NCBI GenBank assembly: GCA_026982255.1
Contig: JALSHL010000281.1
Location: 1-9,222 of the forward strand
Reading direction: 5' to 3'
Source: Paracoccaceae bacterium
Lineage (GTDB): Bacteria; Pseudomonadota; Alphaproteobacteria; Rhodobacterales; Rhodobacteraceae
Length of the DNA: 9,222 nucleotides
Part shown: in pieces, positions 1 through 6,790 of the stretch
How the letters are laid out: each line of letters opens with the position of its first letter
Position numbering within the stretch: the first letter of the stretch is position 1
The notes under the pieces: generated by a model
Databases searched by the model: none
Seen by the model: only the letters and a program-made list of their open reading frames with translations
Told to the model about the DNA's origin: nothing
Position numbers and translations under genes: made by a program

Positions 1-463
1 CCTCGAAATAACGCACATCCCCCGTCACCGCTTTCGCCATATCCAGCCGGATCGCCGCCGCCCCCGTGCGGTGTTTGCCGCGACATGTGCCGGGATAGAT
101 CACCCCGTCCGGCCCCATGGGCGCGCCCTCCTGCGGCGCCCCGAGCGCCCCTGCAATATCGCGCCGCGTGCAGGTGCAGGCATAGGTCAGCCCCATGTCC
201 GCCAGCCGTTGCAGCGCATCGCTATAGGCAGGCAGTCGGCTTGACTGGCGCAACACCGGCTCCGGCCAGTCCAGCCCCAGCCAGTGCAGATCGTCATAGA
301 TCGCCTGAACGTATTCCTCGCGGCTGCGCGCCGTGTCGATATCCTCCAGCCGCAACAAAAACCGCCCGCCCTTCGCCCGCTCCCACGCGGTCAGCGCCGA
401 AAACGCATGGCCCAGATGCAGCGGGCCGGTGGGCGAGGGGGCAAAGCGTTCTACCCGAGCCAT
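1..463 (-). CDS. gluQ: Glutamyl-queuosine tRNA(Asp) synthetase (GluQ-RS), C-terminus cut by window edge
   Basis: This is the N-terminal 154 residues of a class I glutamyl-tRNA synthetase paralogue that lacks an anticodon-binding domain. The family activates glutamate and attaches it to queuosine at position 34 of tRNA(Asp), in the cytoplasm. The start reads MARVERFAPSPTGPLHLGHA, with the HIGH-type motif HLGH at residues 16-19 and the RLEDID block at 39-43. A zinc site typical of GluQ is visible: C96 and C98 (in YACTCTRRD), Y123 and C127 (in IYPGTCRGK). The KMSKS region lies beyond the window. The ATG at 463-461 is inside the 3' end of trmFO (13 nt overlap, different frame), so the two are probably cotranscribed and translationally coupled. 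The family is usually about 280-300 residues, so roughly half is visible. Full-length GluRS is less likely because it lacks this compact Cys-x-Cys...Tyr...Cys arrangement. Confidence 0.93.
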   Translation of the reverse strand, partial: MARVERFAPSPTGPLHLGHAFSALTAWERAKGGRFLLRLEDIDTARSREEYVQAIYDDLHWLGLDWPEPVLRQSSRLPAYSDALQRLADMGLTYACTCTRRDIAGALGAPQEGAPMGPDGVIYPGTCRGKHRTGAAAIRLDMAKAVTGDVRYFE

Positions 464-1794
464 GCCAGAAAATCCGCCTTGGCGCGGTCGGTATAGGCCT
501 TGTAGCGGGTCACGCGGTTGCGCCGCCCGCCCTTGACGCCCTCCACCGGCGGGAACAGGCCGAAGTTGACGTTCATCGGCTGGAAATGTTTCGCCGCCGC
601 CCCGCCGGTAATATGGTTGACCAAAGCGCCGGTGGCCGTGGTAAACGGCGGTGGCCCGACCGGCCTTCCCAGCCGTTCCGAGGCCGCCATCCGCCCCGCC
701 AGCAACCCCATGGCGGTGCTTTCCACATAGCCCTCGACACCGGTAATCTGTCCGGCAAACCGCAGGCGCGGCGCGGATTTCATCCGCATCCGGTCATCCA
801 GCAACCGCGGCGAGTTGATAAAGGTATTGCGATGGATCCCGCCGAGACGGGCGAAATTCGCCTCCTCCAGCCCGGGGATCATGCGGAACACCTCGGTCTG
901 CGCGCCGTATTTCATCTTGGTCTGGAATCCCACGATATTATATAGCGTTCCCAAGGCATTATCCTGCCGCAACTGCACCACCGCATGCGGCTTGACGTCG
1001 GGCGCATGCGGATTGGTCAGCCCGACCGGCTTCATCGGACCCCAGCGCAGGGTCTCGCGCCCGCGCTCGGCCATCACCTCGATCGGCAGGCAGCCGTCGA
1101 AATAGGGGGTGTCCTTTTCCCAGTCCTTGAACTCGGTCTTTTCCGCCGCCAGCAGCGCGTCGATAAAGGCGTTATACTGCGCCTCGTCCATCGGACAGTT
1201 GATATAGGCGGTGCGCTCTTCCTCGGTCTCGCCCTTGTCATAGCGCGACTGCTTCCACGCCTTGTCCATGTTGATACTCTCGGCATAGACAATCGGCGCG
1301 ATAGCATCGAAAAACGCCAGCGAGGTTTCCCTGTTCAGCCCCGCCACCGCCTCGGCCAGTTTGACCGAGGTCAGCGGGCCGGTCGCCACGATCACGCTGT
1401 CCCAGTCCTCGGGCGGCAGCCCCGCCACCTCGCCACGCTCCAGCGTCACCAGCGGATGCGCCAGCAGTTTTTCGGTAACAGCGGACGAGAACGCCTCGCG
1501 GTCCACCGCCAGCGCGCCACCGGCGGGCAGGGTGTGCCGGTCGGCCATCTCCATGATCAGCCCGCCGGCCTGCCGCATTTCCCAGTGCAGCAGACCAACG
1601 GCGTTTGCCTCGTCATCGTCGGAACGGAAGGAGTTGGAGCAGACCAGTTCGGCCAGCTTGTCGGTCTGGTGGGCAAAGGTGCCGACCTCGGGGCGCATTT
1701 CATGCAGCACAACCGGCACGCCCATTTGCGCTGCCTGCCATGCGGCCTCGGAACCGGCCATGCCGCCGCCGATGATATGGATGGGTTTTGTCAT
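451..1794 (-). CDS. trmFO: Methylenetetrahydrofolate--tRNA-(uracil-5-)-methyltransferase TrmFO
   Basis: This 447-residue FAD/folate enzyme makes m5U54 in the T-loop of tRNAs, using 5,10-methylenetetrahydrofolate as carbon donor. The N-terminal FAD-binding loop GGGMAGSEA is at residues 9-17. The signature CSNSFRSDD holds C52, and INCPM holds C200; by motif these match the two functional cysteines studied in Bacillus TrmFO (C53 and C226). Further family blocks are RWGPMKPVGL (250-259), YNIVGFQTKMKYGAQ (285-299) and GQITGVEGYVES (348-359). Length fits the family. The frame stays open upstream to 2052, but that extension would cross a terminator hairpin and looks non-coding, so I start at the ATG at 1794-1792, which gives the canonical MTKPIHIIGGG start. 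No clear Shine-Dalgarno precedes this ATG. The downstream gluQ overlaps it by 13 nt. The old name gid comes from its frequent proximity to division genes. Confidence 0.97.
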   Translation of the reverse strand: MTKPIHIIGGGMAGSEAAWQAAQMGVPVVLHEMRPEVGTFAHQTDKLAELVCSNSFRSDDDEANAVGLLHWEMRQAGGLIMEMADRHTLPAGGALAVDREAFSSAVTEKLLAHPLVTLERGEVAGLPPEDWDSVIVATGPLTSVKLAEAVAGLNRETSLAFFDAIAPIVYAESINMDKAWKQSRYDKGETEEERTAYINCPMDEAQYNAFIDALLAAEKTEFKDWEKDTPYFDGCLPIEVMAERGRETLRWGPMKPVGLTNPHAPDVKPHAVVQLRQDNALGTLYNIVGFQTKMKYGAQTEVFRMIPGLEEANFARLGGIHRNTFINSPRLLDDRMRMKSAPRLRFAGQITGVEGYVESTAMGLLAGRMAASERLGRPVGPPPFTTATGALVNHITGGAAAKHFQPMNVNFGLFPPVEGVKGGRRNRVTRYKAYTDRAKADFLAWLG

Positions 1795-1801
1795 GCAGGG
1801 G

Positions 1802-1830
1802 GATGTAGGGCAAACCCGCGCAAAAGAAAA
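1802..1830 (-). promoter_or_regulatory. Candidate promoter for trmFO (possibly leaderless)
   Basis: On the minus strand a -35-like TTTTCT (1830-1825) and a -10-like TACATC (1807-1802) are 17 nt apart. Seven bases separate the -10 hexamer from the trmFO ATG, so transcription from it would begin at or next to the A of the start codon and give a leaderless mRNA. This fits the lack of a Shine-Dalgarno there. The -35 element would lie in the T-tract of the preceding terminator. Both hexamers match consensus poorly, so this is inference. Confidence 0.22.
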
Positions 1831-1851
1831 GGGCGCCCGTGCAGGGGCGCC
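1822..1851 (-). terminator. Rho-independent terminator downstream of gyrA
   Basis: Read on the minus strand, a perfect 7-bp GC stem GGCGCCC / GGGCGCC (1851-1845 with 1838-1832) closes a 6-nt loop and is followed by CTTTTCTTTT (1831-1822). It lies about 136 nt after the gyrA stop and about 27 nt before the trmFO ATG. It therefore most simply ends the gyrA transcript and separates gyrA from the trmFO-gluQ unit. The opposite strand carries a weaker TTGTTTG tract, but no plus-strand gene needs it. Confidence 0.8.
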
Positions 1852-1987
1852 TTGTTTGCTGTCTTGCTTCAGTCTACCAAATTCAGACTGGAAAAGTTGT
1901 AGTTCCTGAACCGGCGACTGTCGATGTCGCCGGGCGTATTCGCGCTGCCGCCCGGAATTTTGAAGGCAACACGCGCCACGCCAACGG
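1852..1987 (-). other. Structured gyrA-trmFO intergenic region (3' UTR, small RNA or leader candidate)
   Basis: No recognised gene lies here, but the minus strand holds three perfect inverted repeats before the terminator. In transcription order they are: A, CCGGGCG/CGCCCGG at 1955-1930 (7 bp, 12-nt loop); B, CCGGCGAC/GTCGCCGG at 1933-1911 (8 bp, 7-nt loop); and C, CAGTCT/AGACTG at 1890-1870 (6 bp, 9-nt loop). A and B share positions 1930-1933 and cannot both form fully. A short open frame runs from a GTG at 1979 to a TGA at 1871-1869 (36 residues, ending FRNYNFSSLNLVD), with no good ribosome binding site and no family I recognise. The region may be a long gyrA 3' UTR, a small RNA cut from it, or a trmFO leader. 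Confidence 0.4.
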
Positions 1988-4690
1988 CTATTCCGCGTCG
2001 TCTTCCTCGCCCTGATCGGCAATCCAGGCGACCGAAACGACCTCCTCGGCATCGCCGACCTTGAACACGGTCACGCCGGACGAGGCGCGCCCTTGCCGCG
2101 AAATCCCCGCGACCGGACAGCGGATCGACTGGCCGGTGCTGGTCGCCAGCATGATCTGGTCATCCTCGTCCACGGGGAAAGAGGCCACAACCGTATCGCC
2201 CCGCCGTCCCAGATTGGCCGCCGCGATACCCTGACCGCCACGACCCGAGACACGGTATTCATGCGCCGAGGACCGCTTGCCGAACCCGCCAGAGGTCACC
2301 GTCAGGATCCATTCCTCCAGCGCCGACAGCTCCGCATAGCGTTCGCTGGAAATGGTGTCGTCCCCTTCCTCGACCGGCGCGCCTTCCTCGCCGGTCACGG
2401 CGCGGCGCATTTTGAAATAGGCGTTGCGCTCGTCCGGCGTGGCCTCGACATGGCGCAGGATCGACATGGAAACCACCTCGTCGCCTTCGGCCAGTTTGAT
2501 GCCGCGCACACCGGTGGAATCGCGTCCCTTGAACACCCGCACATCGGTAACGGGGAAGCGGATCGCCTTGCCCATTTTCGTGGTCAGCAGGAAGTCGTTG
2601 TCCTCGTGGCAGATATGCGCCGCGATCAGCTTCACATCCTCGGGCAGCTTCATGGCGATCTTGCCGTTGGCCATAACATTGGTGAAATCCGACAGCGCAT
2701 TGCGCCGCACATTGCCGGTGGAGGTGGCAAAGACGATCTGCAAATCGTCCCATTCTTCCTCGGGCACGTCCACGGGCATGATGGCGGCAATGCCGACGCC
2801 CTGCGGGATCGGCAGGATGTTGACAATCGCCTTGCCGCGGGCATTGCGCCCGCCCGGCGGCAGACGCCAGGTTTTCAGTTTATAGACAATCCCGTCCGTG
2901 GTGAAGAACAGCAACGGCGTGTGGGTGTTGGCGACAAACAGCTGCGTGACGAAATCCTCGTCCTTGGTGTTCATCCCCTTGTTGCCCTTGCCGCCGCGTT
3001 TCTGGGCGCGGAATTCGTCCAGCTGCGTGCGTTTGATGTAGCCCGCGTTGGTGATGGTCACCACCATTTCCTCGGATTCGATCAGGTCCTCGTCGTCCAT
3101 ATCGCCGGTGAAATCGACAATTTCGGACCGGCGCGGCACCGCGAACTGCTCCTTCACCTCGGCCAGCTCGGCGGAAATGATCGCCATGATCCGCTCGCGC
3201 GAACGCAGGATATCCAGATAGTCGGTGATCTTGCCGGCCAGCACCTGCAACTCGTCCGTCACCTCTTTGACGCCCATGGCGGTCAGCCGTTGCAGGCGCA
3301 ATTCCAGAATGGCACGGGCCTGTGTTTCCGACAGGTTATAGGTGCCGTCATCGTTCATCTTGTGGCTGGGATCGTCGATCAGCTGGATATATTCGGCAAT
3401 ATCCTGCGCCGGCCAGCGCCGCGTCATCAGCTTCTCGCGCGCTTCCGCCGGATCGGCAGAGGCCCGGATGGTCGCCACGATTTCGTCCACATTCGACACG
3501 GCCACCGCCAGCCCGCACAGCACATGGCTGCGCTCGCGCGCCTTGCGCAATTCGTAGGCTGTGCGCCGCGCCACCACTTCCTCGCGGAAATCGATGAAAG
3601 CGGTCAGGAACTTGCGCAGATCCAGCTGCTCCGGCCGCCCGCCGTTCAGCGCCAGCATGTTGCAGCCGAAACTGGTCTGCAACGGCGTGAAACGGAACAG
3701 CTGGTTCAACACCACCTCGGGGGTTGCGTCGCGTTTCAGCTCGATCACCACGCGCACGCCGAAACGGTCGGATTCATCCTGCACGTGGGCGATGCCCTCG
3801 ATCTTCTTGTCGCGGGCCAGATGGGCGATCTTCTCGATCAGCACCGCCTTGTTGACCTGATAGGGAATTTCCTCGACCACGATAGCGAAACGGTCCTTGC
3901 GGATTTCCTCAACCTTGGTTTTGGCGCGGATGATGACCGAGCCACGCCCCTCGGTATAGGCCTTGCGCGCTCCGGCGCGGCCCAGAATGATACCGCCGGT
4001 CGGGAAATCGGGGGCAGGGATGTATTCCATCAGGGCAATCGAATCCAGATCCGGCTGCTCGATCAATGCCTGCGTCGCGTCGATCACCTCGCCCAGATTG
4101 TGCGGCGGAATATTGGTGGCCATGCCGACGGCAATCCCGCCCGCGCCGTTGACCAGCATATTCGGAAAACGTGCCGGCAGAACCGAGGGCTCCTGATCCT
4201 TGCCGTCGTAATTGTCCTGGAAATCGACCGTGTCCTTCTCGATGTCCGCCAGCAGGAACGCCGCCGGCCTGTCCATGCGGACCTCGGTGTAACGCATGGC
4301 CGCGGCCTTGTCGCCGTCCATGGAGCCGAAGTTCCCCTGACCGTCCAGCAGCGGCAGCGACATGGAAAAATCCTGCGCCATACGCACCAGCGCATCGTAA
4401 ATCGCGCTGTCGCCGTGCGGGTGGTATTTACCCATGGTGTCGCCGACGGGGCGCGCCGACTTGCGATAGGCCTTGTCATGGGTATTGCCGGTCTCGTGCA
4501 TGGCATAAAGAATGCGCCGGTGCACCGGCTTTAACCCGTCGCGCAGGTCGGGAATAGCGCGCGACACGATCACGCTCATGGCATAGTCGAGATAGGAGGT
4601 TTTCATCTCCTCCACGATCGAAATGCTCGGCCCGTCATAGACGTATTTTTCCGGCTGCTCGCCGCCTGTTGTCTCGTCTTTATCGCTCAC
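1988..4690 (-). CDS. gyrA: DNA gyrase subunit A
   Basis: This 900-residue subunit carries out the DNA cleavage and religation steps of gyrase (A2B2), which introduces negative supercoils using ATP hydrolysed by GyrB. Residues 28-60 give the conserved MKTSYLDYAMSVIVSRAIPDLRDGLKPVHRR region. The quinolone-resistance region spans about 79-118, with S95 and D99 at the positions of E. coli S83 and D87, the quinolone-susceptible state. The catalytic arginine-tyrosine pair is R133-Y134 (AAMRYTEVRM). A coiled-coil arm and the ETQARAILELRLQRLT block (455-470) follow. The DNA-wrapping C-terminal domain carries the GyrA box QKRGGKG at 563-569, which identifies GyrA rather than ParC, and the protein ends in an acidic tail (EEDDAE). 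The start is GTG at 4690-4688; no in-frame ATG upstream fits and the Shine-Dalgarno is weak. It appears monocistronic, flanked by terminators at 4817-4841 and 1822-1851. Confidence 0.98.
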   Translation of the reverse strand: MSDKDETTGGEQPEKYVYDGPSISIVEEMKTSYLDYAMSVIVSRAIPDLRDGLKPVHRRILYAMHETGNTHDKAYRKSARPVGDTMGKYHPHGDSAIYDALVRMAQDFSMSLPLLDGQGNFGSMDGDKAAAMRYTEVRMDRPAAFLLADIEKDTVDFQDNYDGKDQEPSVLPARFPNMLVNGAGGIAVGMATNIPPHNLGEVIDATQALIEQPDLDSIALMEYIPAPDFPTGGIILGRAGARKAYTEGRGSVIIRAKTKVEEIRKDRFAIVVEEIPYQVNKAVLIEKIAHLARDKKIEGIAHVQDESDRFGVRVVIELKRDATPEVVLNQLFRFTPLQTSFGCNMLALNGGRPEQLDLRKFLTAFIDFREEVVARRTAYELRKARERSHVLCGLAVAVSNVDEIVATIRASADPAEAREKLMTRRWPAQDIAEYIQLIDDPSHKMNDDGTYNLSETQARAILELRLQRLTAMGVKEVTDELQVLAGKITDYLDILRSRERIMAIISAELAEVKEQFAVPRRSEIVDFTGDMDDEDLIESEEMVVTITNAGYIKRTQLDEFRAQKRGGKGNKGMNTKDEDFVTQLFVANTHTPLLFFTTDGIVYKLKTWRLPPGGRNARGKAIVNILPIPQGVGIAAIMPVDVPEEEWDDLQIVFATSTGNVRRNALSDFTNVMANGKIAMKLPEDVKLIAAHICHEDNDFLLTTKMGKAIRFPVTDVRVFKGRDSTGVRGIKLAEGDEVVSMSILRHVEATPDERNAYFKMRRAVTGEEGAPVEEGDDTISSERYAELSALEEWILTVTSGGFGKRSSAHEYRVSGRGGQGIAAANLGRRGDTVVASFPVDEDDQIMLATSTGQSIRCPVAGISRQGRASSGVTVFKVGDAEEVVSVAWIADQGEEDDAE

Positions 4691-4728
4691 GTTGGTTCAC
4701 CCGCTCTGGACACAAGATATTGTGGATC

Positions 4729-4757
4729 AGACTAGCAAACCGGGGCGCTTGGCGCAA
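4729..4757 (-). promoter_or_regulatory. Candidate gyrA promoter
   Basis: On the minus strand TTGCGC (4757-4752) and TAGTCT (4734-4729) are 17 nt apart and lie about 40 nt upstream of the gyrA GTG, which would leave a leader of about 30 nt. The -35 is a fair match to sigma-70 consensus and the -10 is weak. The position, between the upstream operon's terminator and gyrA, supports a promoter in this gap even if the exact hexamers are uncertain. Confidence 0.3.
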
Positions 4758-4816
4758 TCACTGGTTGGCCGGAATCGCAAAATAGTCGGGGGCGCATCCG
4801 TCCTGTCCTGCACATG

Positions 4817-4841
4817 AAAAAGGCACCGCCGAAGCAGTGCC
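4817..4841 (-). terminator. Rho-independent terminator of the M23-bactofilin operon
   Basis: On the minus strand the arms GGCACTGC (4841-4834) and GCGGTGCC (4829-4822) pair over 8 bp, including one U-G wobble, around a UUCG tetraloop. A run of five T (4821-4817) follows directly. It starts 23 nt past the bactofilin stop codon. This is a textbook intrinsic terminator and isolates gyrA from the upstream operon. Confidence 0.9.
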
Positions 4842-4864
4842 TTCCAACCGGTATCGCGCGGAAA

Positions 4865-5332
4865 TCAGGAGGCCGGTTTGGCCGCCGATTTGCTCAGCGG
4901 ATCGTCCTCGCGCTGCACGGAACCCTCGAAATGGGCGCCGCTCTCGATGGCGATGGTCTTGTGGATGATGTCGCCCTCGACCCGTGCGGTGGCGGTCAGG
5001 CGCACCTTCAGGCCGCGCAGACGACCGACAACGCGGCCGTTGACCACGACATCGTCGGCCACCACTTCGCCCTTGACGGTGGCGCCTTCGCCAACGGTCA
5101 GCAGATGCGCGCGGATGTCGCCCTCGACCGTGCCCTCGATCTGCACGTCGCCGGTGGTGGTCAGGTTGCCCTTGATCACCAGATCGGACGACAGGATGGA
5201 CGGTGCCGGTTTCGGTTTTGCCGCCGGTGCCGGTGCCGGCGTCGCAGGCGCTTTCGGTGCCGGTGCGGGCTTCGGGGTGCTGGCGGATTTTTCCGGAGCG
5301 GGTGTGTCGCTGGATTTTCCTTTAGTAAACAT
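4865..5332 (-). CDS. Bactofilin (polymer-forming cytoskeletal protein)
   Basis: This 155-residue protein belongs to the bactofilin family (PF04519), which polymerises without nucleotide into membrane-associated filaments that scaffold local cell-wall synthesis or hydrolysis. It has three parts: a short N-terminus MFTKGK resembling the membrane-targeting start reported for Caulobacter BacA-type bactofilins; a Pro/Ala/Lys-rich low-complexity linker at about 10-45; and a beta-helical core at about 46-140 with repeating hydrophobic-glycine turns such as VIKGNLTTTGDVQIEGTVEGD. A short charged tail follows. There is no signal peptide, as expected for a cytoplasmic protein. The ATG at 5332-5330 has an AGGAAG-type ribosome site just upstream. 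Its first 11 nt overlap the end of the M23 peptidase gene, so the two are almost certainly coupled. The repetitive look of the linker DNA (GCCGGT units on the plus strand) comes from the Ala/Pro codons. Confidence 0.93.
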   Translation of the reverse strand: MFTKGKSSDTPAPEKSASTPKPAPAPKAPATPAPAPAAKPKPAPSILSSDLVIKGNLTTTGDVQIEGTVEGDIRAHLLTVGEGATVKGEVVADDVVVNGRVVGRLRGLKVRLTATARVEGDIIHKTIAIESGAHFEGSVQREDDPLSKSAAKPAS

Positions 5333-6659
5333 TTCTTCCTGCCTCTATGTAGGTTAGTGGGTTCAACGGTTTGCCGTTGCGGCGTAACTCGTAATGGACA
5401 TGGGAGCCGGTGCTGCGGCCAGAACTCCCCATATCACCAATCCGGTCCCCGCGCGAGACCCTTTGCCCTTTTTCCACCCGCAGCTTGCTCTGGTGGGCAT
5501 AAAAGGTCTCGTAGCCGAATTCGTGCTGGATAATCACAACCCAGCCGTATCCGCTTTGCCGTCCGGCGAATTTCACCACCCCGTCGGCCGTGGCATAGAG
5601 CGGGGTGCCCATCGGTGCGGCCCAGTCGAATCCGTTATGCATACGGGTGCCGCCCTTGATCGGGTCGCGGCGCGGCCCGAATGTGGACGTGGTGCGCACG
5701 GGGGTGCGGGTCGGCATGATAAAGGGAATCTTCTGTCCGGCGATATTCATAAGCTGGATGGTGTCCATATCCATCAGCAGCTGTTTCAGCCGGGTTTCCT
5801 CCGGATCCATTTCCGCAGGGTCGTCAGGGAACAGCTCGGTATTGCCCGGCCCGCCCTGACCGGAATAGTTCCGGCGGATGGTCGACAGAATGCTGTCGAT
5901 ATCCAGCCCCGCCCCCTTGAACATCCGTTCCAGCGGCACCAGCGAGGTCTGCACCGCCGCTTCGACCTGCGAGATCATCCGGTCGCGCCGCTGCGCCTCC
6001 AGCCGCATCCGCAGCTTGGTTTCCTCGATCTGCGCCTGCAATTCCTTGGTATAGGCGATGGAGGCATCCCGGTTTTTCACCGCTTCTTCCAGAATGGTGT
6101 TCATGGCCTTCAAAGTGGCCGCCAGCTCGCTGTCGCTGGATTCGCGCGGGCCTGTGCCTTCGGTCAGCTTGGCGAATTCCGCCTGCAGCCCGTCCAGCGC
6201 CTGCTGCGCCGCGTTGCGTTCCGCCGTGGCAGAGTTCAGCTTGCGTTGCAGTGCGAACAGCGTGATCTGCTGCTCGTTCTGCACGGTCATGGAATCGATC
6301 AGTTCGTCCTGTTGCAGGGCGACCTGTTCCAGTGCCAGATTGAACCGCTCCTGTGTGGCCTGCGCCAGACGGGCGAATTCGTCCCGTTCCGCCGCCAGTT
6401 CCGCCAGCCGCTGCTCGTAGGCATCCTGCAATGCCTCGCTGCGCGCCTGCGCGCTGTCGGATTCGAAACTGCTGGAAATCGTCGCGGTCGTCGCCACGAT
6501 CAGCCACCCCACCGCAGCCGTGCTGCCCGCCAGCAGCGCAAGGCGGCCGAGCGGGGAAAAGGTGATCTCCTTCTGCTCCAGCCGACCCTTGATGATCAGG
6601 GTCTGCTCCGGCAGAATTTTGGAAAGCGACTTGTTGATCGCCCCGAATATGCTGGCCAT
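5322..6659 (-). CDS. Membrane-anchored M23 (LytM-type) metallopeptidase with coiled-coil N-terminus
   Basis: This 445-residue protein is a probable peptidoglycan DD-endopeptidase or endopeptidase regulator of the cell envelope. A basic cytoplasmic N-terminus of about 36 residues precedes one transmembrane helix at about 38-60 (LGRLALLAGSTAAVGWLIVA). Next comes a long, mostly helical Glu/Gln/Ala-rich coiled coil at about 70-235. The C-terminal M23 domain (about 315-440) keeps the full zinc and catalytic set: H341 and D345 (HNGFD), H389 (YAH), and H420 and H422 (HVH). It is therefore probably active, unlike degenerate LytM activators such as EnvC. The N-terminal half resembles the DUF5930 type seen with M23 domains in Rhodobacterales; I assign this from memory of the family. 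The ATG at 6659 has only a weak ribosome site. The stop overlaps the bactofilin start by 11 nt. M23 peptidases working with a bactofilin are known in other alphaproteobacteria (LmdC-BacA), so a shape or growth-zone role is likely. Confidence 0.92.
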   Translation of the reverse strand: MASIFGAINKSLSKILPEQTLIIKGRLEQKEITFSPLGRLALLAGSTAAVGWLIVATTATISSSFESDSAQARSEALQDAYEQRLAELAAERDEFARLAQATQERFNLALEQVALQQDELIDSMTVQNEQQITLFALQRKLNSATAERNAAQQALDGLQAEFAKLTEGTGPRESSDSELAATLKAMNTILEEAVKNRDASIAYTKELQAQIEETKLRMRLEAQRRDRMISQVEAAVQTSLVPLERMFKGAGLDIDSILSTIRRNYSGQGGPGNTELFPDDPAEMDPEETRLKQLLMDMDTIQLMNIAGQKIPFIMPTRTPVRTTSTFGPRRDPIKGGTRMHNGFDWAAPMGTPLYATADGVVKFAGRQSGYGWVVIIQHEFGYETFYAHQSKLRVEKGQRVSRGDRIGDMGSSGRSTGSHVHYELRRNGKPLNPLTYIEAGRNVY

Positions 6660-6710
6660 ATGTCGGCAACCCCGGATTCACGCCCGAAGGCGGTTGATTT
6701 TTCCCGAACG

Positions 6711-6739
6711 GTGATAGGAAAAACCGCACCGCATGGCAA
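6711..6739 (-). promoter_or_regulatory. Candidate promoter of the M23-bactofilin operon
   Basis: On the minus strand TTGCCA (6739-6734) and TATCAC (6716-6711) are separated by 17 nt, about 50 nt before the M23 ATG. The predicted leader contains a small CGCC-UUCG-GGCG hairpin (6692-6681). The 131-nt gap (6660-6790) holds no gene and no convincing terminator for the upstream bcp unit, so some read-through from bcp and the ferritin-like gene is possible. Confidence 0.35.
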
Positions 6740-6790
6740 CGGGTATTAACGTCAAGGTTACCTTGGCGGCCGGAATGGGCAAACTTTGGC

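Noticed and set aside
1795..2052. N-terminal extension of trmFO beyond MTKPIHIIGGG
   Set aside because: It would translate through the terminator hairpin and into the gyrA 3' end. The canonical FAD-binding start is at 1794.
4330..4460. Possible quinolone-resistance change in gyrA
   Set aside because: The key positions are serine (S95) and aspartate (D99), the susceptible state.
2093..4534. Plus-strand open frame of 813 codons across gyrA
   Set aside because: It is antisense to a full-length, certain gyrA. It is rich in His, Arg and Gln, shows no domain, and arises from the high-GC codon bias.
5210..5280. GCCGGTGCCGGT-like tandem repeat
   Set aside because: It is the coding DNA of the Pro/Ala/Lys linker of the bactofilin and not an independent repeat element.
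5394..6749. Plus-strand open frame of 451 codons across the M23 peptidase gene
   Set aside because: It is a mirror-frame shadow of the M23 gene with biased composition and no recognisable motif.
6736..6760. CtrA-like TTAA-N7-TTAA site upstream of the M23 gene
   Set aside because: Only the first half (TTAA, minus strand) is present. The second half reads TGCC, so it is not a credible site.
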